Assembly: GCF_027579695.1 (NCBI RefSeq)
Contig: NC_083572.1
Coordinates: 19,072,421 to 19,136,420, forward strand
DNA length: 64,000 nucleotides
Direction of reading: 5' to 3'
Origin: Neoarius graeffei
Lineage: Eukaryota; Chordata; Actinopteri; Siluriformes; Ariidae
The stretch's first letter is position 1. Every line of letters begins with the position of its first letter. Position numbers and translations under genes: made by a program. A model generated the notes under the pieces. The model was given only the letters and a program-made list of their open reading frames with translations, made no database searches and was not told the origin of the DNA. Positions 54,956 through 64,000 of this stretch are shown in pieces.

Positions 54956-55750
54956 TGTGCCAGCCTAGAACCTTTATTGGGCCATATGATTGCCACTCCT
55001 GCCTCAACCAATTACTACTGTCCAGGGTATTTATGAGACAACATGAGGTGTAGTGTAACAGAAGAAATTGACTTTGAATACAGTCAGCTCCGAAATTAAC
55101 TGATAGATTTGGGAAGTAAACACATGGCTGTTTTATATCTACTTAATCGACCACTAGAGGGAGGGATTGCATGGCTCTGTGAATCCCTGGTCATGCTTTG
55201 AGAACAGTTACATTACTTCACACCTGGCCGTGGACTAGCAGCAGGTGAATTGAAATGAATATATGATATATCTTCTTGATATATCAGGGAAGGTTTTTTT
55301 TTCTTTAATGATGAATGAAGATTATACAATTGTCCAGACTATCCAACTTGATGATTTTATTTTCCCTCTTGGACATATTTACAAGGAACCTTTTGTGCAT
55401 GCAAATGCTAACAATCTAATTTTGTCTAATTATATCCACAAGTAGGTGGTAAAAGCCTGTGAAAGAGATGTGATGTGAAATTGTTTTTCCTTTTCTCTAT
55501 ACCTCTGTGTTCCATCCTTCCTCTGTCAGCTCATCAATTAAAGTACTTGACTTAAATCAAAGCACCAGGCTATGGTCTGACAAGGTATGACGTCATCCTG
55601 CATTTGATTAATGTTGTCCTATTTTTTGCTGAAATATGAACTATAACCTGAAGCAAAAATATCAAATAAAAACTGAAACAAACGGTGTAACCCATAAACA
55701 TGATCCGTTGAGAAACAGGTAGACGCTGCTTTTATCACCCCCTCGGATTG
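54956..55750. other. Unassigned sequence upstream of cdk5r2
   Basis: AT-rich. No element terminus or gene is recognised. No wnt10a exon is found here or elsewhere between wnt6 and cdk5r2. Confidence 0.45.
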
Positions 55751-56161
55751 GTGGAATAATTGATCAATCATGGTGCATTGACCAGGGATTGGACAAGTGG
55801 GGAGGATTATCCCGGCTTACAGGTCTTTGCCGTGTGTGTTTTTGCCCGACTACACATCTCAGGTCCTGCCCATTCCTCGCGCTCGGTAAAGGCTGCGCGC
55901 GCAGCGGGATGCAGAAGGAGTGGCGGAGCGCGCGCACGAATGTTGCAGACTCACATATTTTATTGGTGCCGTAATCTCTGTGATTCAATAGCTGCCGTTT
56001 TTCTTTTCCTCGCTGTCTGTGCAATGGTCCGGTGAGTCGTACCGTAAATGGACGAGAATCTCTGATTGTGAAGTTGCACCTCCCCGGCGCAGTCTACGGG
56101 ACACAAGGCGAGAGACATAGCATTCCAACAGGCCGGTGGGTGTTGGTCGTCAACCGCAAGG
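55751..56161 (+). promoter_or_regulatory. cdk5r2 promoter-proximal region and 5' leader
   Basis: An inverted CCAAT (GGATTGGTGG) lies at 55744-55753, and CpG-rich sequence (GGCTGCGCGCGCAGCGGG) near 55890. Two short upstream frames precede the main ATG: 56024-56035 (ATG GTC CGG TGA) and 56048-56065 (5 codons). A donor-like CCG|GTGAGT overlaps the first, so a 5' UTR intron cannot be excluded. Confidence 0.45.
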
Positions 56162-57094
56162 ATGGGCACAGTGCTCTCAATTTCTCCCACCTCCAGGAAA
56201 GGAGGGATCCTGGACGAAAAAACGGAAGCTGGACACGGTGCCAGCGGCAAGACGGAGAAAAGCCTCAAGCGTCATTCCGTTCTCATATCAGCATTGACGT
56301 GGAAGAGGTTAGTGGCCGCGTCGGCCAAGAAGAAGAGTGCCAAAAAAGTGAACCCCAATCCCCCAGTTTCTCAAATCACGAACCCTGTGGACCAGCTGAA
56401 CACCGAAAATCTCAAGAAATCGCAATCAGGCTCCGAGCGCAAAAAGCCTGGACCGCTAGCAGTGCCGGTTCCGACTGTTCCAGATAAAAGTCTTCGCGCC
56501 AATCAAACCCAAAATGGCTCACAGAACGGAAAGCAGCTCCTGCCGGTCCAGAGACAAGCCAGCACCCGCTCGATAATCTCCCCACGCCGCGTGATCGTCC
56601 AGGCGTCCACTGGCGAACTGCTCCGCTGCCTGAGCGAGTTCATGTGCCGCAGGTGCTACAAGCTCAAAGAGCTGAGCCCCAACGAGATCATCCTGTGGTT
56701 CCGTAATGTTGACCGCTCGCTGCTCATCCAAGGCTGGCAGGACCAAGGTTTCATCACGCCCGCCAACCTCGTGTTCGTCTACCTGCTGTGTCGGGAAGCC
56801 GTGACCGAGGACATCAGCAGCGAGTACGAGCTGCAGGCCACATTCCTCACCTGCTTATACCTGGCCTACTCCTACATGGGCAACGAGATCTCGTACCCGC
56901 TTAAGCCTTTTCTGGTCGAGACCAACAAGGAGGTGTTCTGGGAGCGCTCGCTGCGCATCATTGACAAAATGAGTGCCAAAATGCTGCAGATCAACGCCGA
57001 CCCGCACTTCTTCACCGAGGTTTTTCAGGACCTCAAGAACGAAGGAGGCCCGAAGGACAGTAATGCTAAATGGACAAACACCTTGGATCGCTAG
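56162..57094 (+). CDS. Cdk5 regulatory subunit 2 (p39), neuronal Cdk5 activator
   Basis: Single-exon gene of 310 residues, shorter than human p39 (367) because the Pro/Gly/Ala-rich linkers are absent. N-terminal MGTVLSISP carries the Gly2 myristoylation site for membrane anchoring. HSVLISALTWKRLVAASAKKK (~38-58) and PLAVPVPTVP (~98-107) match p39 rather than p35. The Cdk5-binding cyclin-fold domain spans ~142-295 (STGELLRCL, DRSLLIQGWQDQGFITPAN, YSYMGNEISYPLKPFLVE, QINADPHFFTEVFQDLKNEG). The protein ends TLDR. It activates Cdk5 in neurons. The start has a good context (AAGG ATG G). Zebrafish has two paralogues; which one this is cannot be told. Confidence 0.95.
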   Translation: MGTVLSISPTSRKGGILDEKTEAGHGASGKTEKSLKRHSVLISALTWKRLVAASAKKKSAKKVNPNPPVSQITNPVDQLNTENLKKSQSGSERKKPGPLAVPVPTVPDKSLRANQTQNGSQNGKQLLPVQRQASTRSIISPRRVIVQASTGELLRCLSEFMCRRCYKLKELSPNEIILWFRNVDRSLLIQGWQDQGFITPANLVFVYLLCREAVTEDISSEYELQATFLTCLYLAYSYMGNEISYPLKPFLVETNKEVFWERSLRIIDKMSAKMLQINADPHFFTEVFQDLKNEGGPKDSNAKWTNTLDR

Positions 57095-57596
57095 CTTTAT
57101 TTTAACGCAGCGAGAGAGAAGCTCTCTGTTAAGCTCCCCATAGCCTACACCCCGTCCATGAAGGGTGGATTGAATGTAAGGCCCTGAACGGGAGAAGGCG
57201 TGAAGTCTGTTTCACGCTTTGTACTGCCGGTGAATTAAAAAAAAAGGCCTCACCTCCAAGACAGGGGTTTAATGTTATTATATGTGTATAATAACCACCA
57301 CGTTGACCCCGTGAATGTCAACAGGGGGTTTTGGGGAATCTACTTCTAGTTTACTTAGCCTATAATGCATGTTTAAAGTATTCTAACTGTATCTTCGTTG
57401 TGGCTTTTAAAGAAAATGAAAAAAGAAAAAGAAAATGCTACCTGGTGCCGGGCTACAGTAAGAGGTGTATAAAATGCTAGCTTTTGCGTCAGTGTTCAGA
57501 TCTTTTTATTTCTCAATCCATTTGAAACTATTTTTGGCGTTAGAGACTAGACGCGATGTTATCACCGACGCTGAGCTGTCCGTGGTGCTGGCCTCC

Positions 57597-57646
<50 letters not shown>

Positions 57647-57697
57647 TCACGTGTTCCCTGATGCTATCTATTTAAACGTTGAATGTACCTATTTTGC

Positions 57698-57735
<38 letters not shown>

Positions 57736-57830
57736 ATTCTCTACCGTCCAATGTGCCAATTGTTATAGTATAAAACGTATGTTTTATATTGTATATTTGA
57801 AAAAATATGAATAATAAATATGATCCGGCT
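57095..57830 (+). other. cdk5r2 3' UTR with microsatellites
   Basis: A (CA)n run at 57598-57643, an (ACA)n run at 57697-57736, and a polyadenylation signal AATAAA at 57813-57818. The 3' end is inferred. Confidence 0.55.
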
Positions 57831-58198
57831 CCATTTTTATTCCTTTAAAACTGTAAAATGGACATTTGTTTGTTCTTATATCATGAATCAAGTACTGGCA
57901 TGCTGGACTGGAATGGAAAAAAAGATTTGAAAGCTAGATTTATTTGCTTGCTCGGATTTGCTTTGTTGAAGCAGGGTTTGTTGACACCACACATTTACAA
58001 AAAAAAGCAACAGATTGATTCGATCTTTCTCTTATTCCTTGACAGGTACAGGACAGCCATCTTATAGAGATAATCATGCGGATAAAGATTATTACAGCAC
58101 CCTGACACTAAACTAAAATCTAATCCTTTGATGATATGGCAGTATTTTGGTGGATATATTTTTGTGCATATGTCAAGCTAATTCTAATCAAGAGAACA
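57831..58198. other. Unassigned sequence
   Basis: No feature recognised. Confidence 0.4.
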
Positions 58199-58201
58199 AG
58201 A

Positions 58202-58262
<61 letters not shown>
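58199..58262. repeat. Compound (CT)n(AT)n microsatellite
   Basis: About 13 CT units followed by about 18 AT units. Confidence 0.95.
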
Positions 58263-58265
<3 letters not shown>

Positions 58266-58348
58266 AGGGTCCCAGTTTTTTCAACGTGTTCTCTAGGCCG
58301 CTGTCCATGGTGCTGAAACTTCATTACATTTAAAATGTCCCTTAATAC

Positions 58349-58530
<182 letters not shown>

Positions 58531-58918
58531 CATACATTATTCAAATGATTAGTTGAAGCTAACTGGCTTCCAGAACAGCCAATGTGCTACCTCTGGGGTC
58601 TATTTAATTCAAAACAAAGGGGGTAGGTTTTTGCACTTGAGAGGTCACATTTCCCAGACAAGACCCAGTGTGGTCTGTGAGATTATGTGTAGTTAAAAAA
58701 AAAAATCAATAGCCTGCATTGTTAACTGCAGGATGAAAGCATCCTGAATAGCATGCCTATTTTAAGTAAGATCAATGTTTACATTCATTCTGGAGGCATA
58801 CTAGAAGAAAAACATCTCATTAGCTATTAAAATCTATAAATGTTAGATCATAGCCTCTTTGCTTCATCAGCGCAGGTCTCTTGCAACAGATGCACCCAGG
58901 TAGTGTAAGAGTGATGAT
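58531..58918. other. Unassigned sequence
   Basis: No feature recognised. Confidence 0.4.
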
Positions 58919-58929
58919 GGGGGGGGGGG

Positions 58930-59013
<84 letters not shown>
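58919..59013. repeat. (G)n(GT)n microsatellite
   Basis: A G-run of about 13 followed by about 40 GT units. Confidence 0.95.
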
Positions 59014-59016
<3 letters not shown>

Positions 59017-60267
59017 TGACTCACTGTGAGAGTAAAGATAAAGCAGTAGGTTCTGAATCCCCCAGAATTTGTGAATAGAGCACGTGGGCTGGCTCATCCC
59101 ACTGATTGGCTGGAATTTGGTGCAGTCTGACAGAAGTGTCACTGTGACGGAGGAGCTGCGGAACCGGCCACAGGAATTCTGCATTCCCGTGCGTCACTAT
59201 GGCAACGTGCATGGATGCAGGACGAAGCTTTTTTAGATGTTATGTGTTGCAGCAAGCCAGCCACTGATTTGAAAGATAAACCCAGTGAGTACTGCAAACA
59301 AGCATCATAAGCAGTATCACAAGAACCCTCGTGCTATTTCACCTGTGCTCAAGCTCTTTCAAACCTCTCTCAAGTTTGTGCAAGTCTGGCTCAGAATGCC
59401 AAGATGTGCTTCACAGTGCCTAAGTGGATTTATCCATGCATTGTTCTAGTTGTGTGGTTTTTTTAAGTATGTCAGTTATATAAGTTGAGTGTGAAGTCAT
59501 CCTGAATGATGCAGCCATAGAAACGCGGTTTCCTTGGAGACCTCAGAGGAGAGGCGCTGAGAAAATATCACTCTATCACTAATTCATAAAATTGCATGAC
59601 ATTTTCAGCCTGTTGATAAAGGGTGACATGATTCATGATGCTATTTTTGTTCATCAGCACACAACAAAATAGCAAATATTCAATTAAAACCTGCTGTGTT
59701 GAATAAAATATAGTGTTTATATAAGCACAGATGAATATAAATAAGCAATTCAGCACTGCCTATTTGGCTGTGTAAAAATGTAGCAAAAGTCAATGTCATT
59801 TTACATATTTAAAGCTGTGTTTTGAAGATCTGTTTATTGAGGACAGTGCTACTGAATTACAGTGAATGAATATTCTATAATAACAGTCAGTGCATAGACC
59901 TAACCATTGTGATTACAGAGCAGCTTTTCTTCCAAAAAGCAGTGTAACTACACAGTGATGTTATTTGTGAAGCGAATGTGCATGTCCTGACGTATTGTAT
60001 CAATAGGCTATACAGTTGGCCTATTTGTGAAGGATTTTAGTGACCTCTGTTTATCTGCAGTATACACATATACTCTATATCTTATTTGGACTTGGATATA
60101 AAGGACATAACTGTACTGTTTTGTTCATTGTATCTTGTGAATGTTATTTAATGAATGTTTCCCAAAACCTTTCCTGAATCAAAATGATTTGTACACTAGC
60201 TCTTAGATGACTACTGTAAAAGTACAACACTTGTAATGACTAACATATAAAATTAGTATAAAATATT
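59014..60267. other. Unassigned sequence
   Basis: No gene or element terminus recognised. Confidence 0.4.
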
Positions 60268-60328
60268 GAAATAATACTAATACTAATACTAATACTAATA
60301 ATAATAATAATAATAATAATAACAACAA
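60268..60328. repeat. (TAA)n-type microsatellite with ACT variants
   Basis: (TACTAA)n grading into (AAT)n; 5' boundary of LINE copy C. Confidence 0.9.
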
Positions 60329-60700
60329 CTCTGGGACTTTAACATACAGACATCTGTGCCTATCCAAGCTAGGAGACCTGATGTGGTGCTGGTTGACAAA
60401 AAGAACAAAGACTGTAAGATAATCGATATTGCCGTCCCAGTAGACGCAGGCATCACCAAGAAAGAGAAAGAGAAAGTCGAGAAATACCAGGACTTGCGGA
60501 GAGAAATAACACGACTCTGGTATATCAAAGCAAAAGTGATCCCTGTGGTGATTGGTGCGCTTGGTATGGTCACATCCAACCTTGCTGTACACCTCAAGTC
60601 AATAAACGTTACAACAAGAATCGAGCTCCTACAGAAGGCAGCTCTGTTAGGAACTGCACGCCTTCTCAGGAAAGTGCTCGAGGCCTAAGGATATGAGACG
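60329..60700 (+). pseudogene. RLE-type LINE 3' fragment (R4/Dong-like), copy C
   Basis: About 110 open codons with the endonuclease motif RRPDVVLVDKKNKD and IIDIAVPVDAG, then KVIPVVIGALG and a C-terminal tail ending RLLRKVLEA. It is the same protein region as copies A and B but a diverged sequence, so it comes from a separate subfamily. Confidence 0.7.
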
Positions 60701-60953
60701 TAACCTTCCCTCAGCGCTAAAACTTTGTAAGACCCCCAGCTAGAAATAGCTGTGTGATGAAAACATAATAGTTGTTTTAGTAGTAGCAGTAATGAACAAT
60801 GTGTTATCATTTTAAACTGTTTATAGTTACATTTAATGTCATGGAACATCCATGAGACATTTTAGTTCCTTTATTATCCCTTACATTATAAGATCTATAA
60901 CCTAAAAAGTCATTCCCTTACCAGCTTCTCTTTCTTCACTCCCTTGACATTAT

Positions 60954-61306
60954 CCATCCATCCATTATCTGTAACCACTTATCCTGTGCAGGGTTGCAGA
61001 CAAGCTGGAGCCTATCCCAGCTGACTATGAGAGAGAGGTGGGGTACACCCTGGACAAGTCACCAGGTCATCACAGGGCTGACACATAGAGACAAACAACC
61101 ATTCACAGTCAATTTAGAGCCACCAGTTAGCCTAACCTGCATGTCTTTGGACTGTGGGGGAAATTGGAGCACCCGAAAGAAGCCCATGCAGACACAGGGA
61201 GAACATGCAAACTCCATACAGAAAGGCCCTTGTCGGCCGCTGGGCTCAAACTCAGGACCTTCTTGCTGTGAGGCGACAGTGCTAACCACTACACCACCAT
61301 GCTGCC
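60954..61306 (-). repeat. SINE, minus strand
   Basis: From a CCATCCATCCATTATC tail to CTAACCACTACACCACCATGC at the head. Confidence 0.85.
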
Positions 61307-61974
61307 CTCCCTTGACATTACTAAAATAAAAAATAAAAAAACACACACACATACAGTCGATCTGGGTCACTGAGAAATTGCAAAACATGATTCTATCCAA
61401 AGAACATCATTGAAGTAGAGGTGTTCATCTCAATATTACTTCCCTGGCTAAAAATAAATGCCCTCCCTAGTCTAACTCCAGGGTAGTAGACAAGAGGAAG
61501 CCACAGGATGTTTCCTCTTATTCTCACTCCTCAGCTTCTGAAACTGCTCCAGTTTGAAGAAAGTGATGGGTACCTGGACTATGTGCATTGTTGTAGAGTG
61601 CACACTGGGCATGTGGAAGACACACTTTCAGTGCCTACACACTGTGTTGCCATGGATATGGATGGTATGATGCACAGCATCTTATTAACCCCAGTGACCC
61701 AGGCACCTGGAGGTTCTCCATTCAGTCACAGAACAACTGGTATTTACACTGTAAAAAAAATAGTTGAGAATACTTGAAATTTCAAGGCAACCGTCTGCAT
61801 TAAGAATTTTATGTTTTGCCAACGATGTGCCCATGATAATCCAAACTATGATAAAACTGTTATCTTTATTAAGAATTCTTAATTAAGTCAATTTTCAATT
61901 CCTCATTCTGCCAACATAGATTTCTCTTTTTGCTGAACAGTGGCATTCACAGTAGTGCAAAAAGGCAATCACAA
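61307..61974. other. Unassigned sequence
   Basis: No gene recognised. 61750-61900 has TTGAAATTTCAAGG-type AT-rich sequence like that near 2300. Confidence 0.4.
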
Positions 61975-62140
61975 TTTTTTTTTTTAGATTTTTTTGGGGC
62001 TTTTTTCACCTCTATTTGGATAGGACAGCGTAGAGACAGGAAATGAGCAGGAGAGAGAGAGACGGGGAGGGATCGGGAAATGACCTCGGGTCGGAACCGT
62101 CCTCGGATTTATGGTATGGCGCCTTATCCACCTGAGCCAC
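61975..62140 (-). repeat. Third tRNA-derived SINE family, minus strand
   Basis: Read on the minus strand: CGTGGCTCAGGTGGATAAGG (A box) then GGTTCCGACCC (B box), a body with CCCGATCCCTCCCCG, and a T/A-rich end. Confidence 0.6.
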
Positions 62141-62197
62141 GAAAAATCATAAACTTGTTTTTTGTTTGTTTGTTTTTTTGTTTAGTTTTTTTTTTTT

Positions 62198-62656
62198 ACA
62201 ACACCCAAACCAGAAAAATGGAGTTTGGACGGCATGTTGAAATTGAAATTAAAACTGAAAACAATGATTTGTAAATAATCTTTAACCTGTATTGCTTTCA
62301 AAATATCACAGCAGCATATTGTTTGATGTTTTACCACAATAATTTTTTTTTCAAAATAAACACATTTCAATGCTGATTCTTGCAATGCATTTCAAAATAT
62401 GCAGTTACCACTTTGTAATAGTGATATTCCATCTCACAACACTTAAAATGTGTTTAGGGACTGAAGACACCAAGTGATGAAGCGTTTCAGGTGTTATTTT
62501 GTCCTATTCTTCCAGCAAACAGGTCTTTAGGTGTGCAACAGTATGGGGTCATCAATATCATATTTTTTTTTCAGAATTCTCCACACATTCTCTACTGGGG
62601 ACAGAGGGGACACACCCTCTTTTTCCACAGCCATGCCTTTGTAATGTGAGCAGAAT
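62198..62656 (+). repeat. Tc1/mariner fragment cut by a Sushi LTR
   Basis: Begins CAACACCCAAACCAGAAAAATGG, like the terminus of 30705-32266, and continues with matching non-coding sequence (GTCCTATTCTT, CAACAGTATGGGGTC). It ends where the LTR starts. Confidence 0.6.
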
Positions 62657-63212
62657 TGTTAGGGTTTTGCTAGGATTCAAACCCAGGTCGCTGGTGTGAT
62701 AATCCAGCAAACCCTCACTAGGCCACCAGGGGGATGACTCAACTGCAGAGGCGTGAGGCGTAGGTAGAGTATCAAAAAACAGTTTATTTACAATGTATAC
62801 AATCCGATGGAAAAAACAAAAAGAAAATCCAAAAGCTCAGAAGATGACCAAAAATAAAAATATCCAAAGGTTCAAAGTCCCAAAAAACAAAAGGAAAGGC
62901 AAAAATGCAGAACGCTCAGAAGATCAAAAATACAAAGTTCAAAGAAAGCAAAAACATCAAAAACACAAGGGCACAGGCAAGATACGTGGGACGGAGGAAA
63001 CTAGCACTAGACAACATAGCATAAAGACTCCGTGACTAGGGGAACAAACAGAGGGGTATTTATACACAAACTCATTAAGGAACAGGGCGGGGCAGGAAAC
63101 AGGCAATCAAGACAAACAAAAAACACAGTGGCGGCCTCTAGAGGCCAAAACAACCATGACAAGATAAACATAACAGCGGCCTCTAGAGGCCAAAACAGTC
63201 CCAGTCCTAACA
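62657..63212 (-). repeat. 3' LTR of second Sushi element (556 bp)
   Basis: TGTTAGGACTGGGACTG to CAAAACCCTAACA on the minus strand. It keeps the two GGCCTCTAGAGGCC palindromes, the TTTATA box, the ACGGAGTCTTT start and the A/B boxes. It is about 80 bp longer than the first element's LTR. Confidence 0.9.
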
Positions 63213-64000
63213 GGACCCCCCTCCAGGAGCGTCTCCTGATGTTCCCAGGGCGATCCGGATGGGCCGAATGGAAGTCCCGGCACAGTCCTTTATCTAAAAT
63301 GTCCCGGGCAGGGACCCAACAGCGTTCCTCAGGGCCATAGCCCTCCCAATGTACCAGGTATTGAAGCCCGCCGCGGACCCGGCGGGAGTCAAGCAGGCGA
63401 TGCACGGTGAACACAGTCTGACCCTGGAAGATGCGGGGGGGGGGGGATTCCTAGGGGCAGGGGCATACGTGGACGTCAGTACGGGCCACAACAGGGAAAC
63501 ATGTAATGTGGGGTTGATCCTCAGAGTCCGGGGCAACTGGAGCCGGTAGGCGACAGGGTTCACCCTGCACACCACCTTGAAGGGGCCAATGTAGCGAGGA
63601 GCAAGCTTGCGGTTCTCCACCCGCAGTGGAAGGTCCTTGGTGGACAGCCAAACCCGCTGCCCAGGGCGGAAAGTGTGGGCAGGTCTTCTATGGTGGTTGG
63701 CCTGAGTCTGGTTGGTTCTGGAGGTCTGGATGAGGGTCTTCCTGACCTTGCTCCAGGTCTTGCGGCACTGTCTCACATATTGGTTGACCGAGGGCACCCC
63801 AGCATCCTCCTCCTGGTCCGGGAACAGAGGTGGCTGGAACCCGAATTGGCACTGGAATGGCAACAGCTTGGTGGCCGATGACTGCAGGGTGTTGTGGGCG
63901 TACTCTGCCCATGGCAGCCAGGTGCTCCACGATGTCGGGTTATCCATAGCCAGGCCTCACAGGGTGGTTTCCAGGTCCTGGTTGAGCCTCTCCGTCTGGC
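63213..64000 (-). pseudogene. Integrase C-terminus and chromodomain of second Sushi element
   Basis: Compared with the intact copy, a CGA codon has become TGA at 63957-63959. The C-run before the chromodomain is one base out of frame (near 63431-63445), and the stop TAG reads TGG. The chromodomain ([20 protein letters not shown]) is otherwise conserved. Confidence 0.9.

Larger units (their letters stand above)
62657..64000 (-). mobile_element. Second Sushi-type element, decayed, cut by window end
   Basis: Minus-strand 3' LTR plus the 3' part of pol. It is close to 13696-19029 but has a nonsense codon, a frameshift and a lost stop. The 5' part lies beyond the window. Confidence 0.9.

Noticed and set aside
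47173-56161. wnt10a exons between wnt6 and cdk5r2
   Set aside because: No frame with Wnt motifs other than the four wnt6 exons is present; the interval is repeats and LINEs.
58867-59184. A 105-codon minus-strand frame across the (GT)n tract
   Set aside because: Produced by the dinucleotide repeat (Thr-His runs), with no support on either side.

Overview
This is vertebrate genomic DNA, almost certainly a teleost fish. It carries two single-copy developmental and neuronal genes, wnt6 (four exons) and cdk5r2 (one exon). They lie in a dense field of fish-type transposable elements: Sushi-type chromoviruses, a gypsy element with integrase ahead of reverse transcriptase, Tc1/mariner and hAT transposons, restriction-endonuclease LINEs in TAA repeats, and many tRNA-derived SINEs. 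The SINE family resembles ones I associate with catfishes; this species hint is weak inference.

Layout. 1-3 kb: SINEs, a 0.7 kb terminal-inverted-repeat (TIR) element and AT-rich repeats. 3.0-10.5 kb: a minus-strand LTR element with 1.7 kb LTRs, an intact gag, a UGA-CUAG stop between gag and pol in one frame, and a pol reduced to protease plus half an integrase. 10.5-12.5 kb: mostly unassigned, with one terminal exon of an uncharacterised fish gene family and a hairpin. 12.5-22.0 kb: a nest in which a SINE is split by a hAT, the hAT by another TIR element, and that by a complete young Sushi chromovirus (gag, -1 frameshift, pol with chromodomain). 24.2-29.5 kb: a decayed minus-strand Gmr1-like gypsy element with a solo LTR inside its integrase. 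30-37 kb: SINEs, a Tc1/mariner relic and RLE-LINE fragments bounded by (TAA)n. 38.4-47.2 kb: wnt6 on the plus strand, introns loaded with repeats. 48.5-54.9 kb: a 5'-truncated L1 and a damaged APE-type LINE inserted in a SINE. 56.2-57.1 kb: cdk5r2. 57.6-62.6 kb: microsatellites and repeats. 62.7-64.0 kb: a second, decayed Sushi element on the minus strand, cut by the window end.

The two cellular genes match mammalian WNT6-WNT10A-CDK5R2 synteny, but no wnt10a is visible between them, as expected of one of the duplicated teleost copies. Wnt6 is a secreted lipid-modified ligand and Cdk5r2 (p39) is a membrane-anchored activator of Cdk5; their proximity is old synteny, not a shared pathway. The most notable signals are in retroelement expression: the UGA-CUAG junction, the GGGAAAA frameshift site, the 11-nt self-priming signature and the pol III-like boxes in the Sushi LTR. 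For the genes, a long TG repeat occupies the wnt6 exon 4 splice acceptor.
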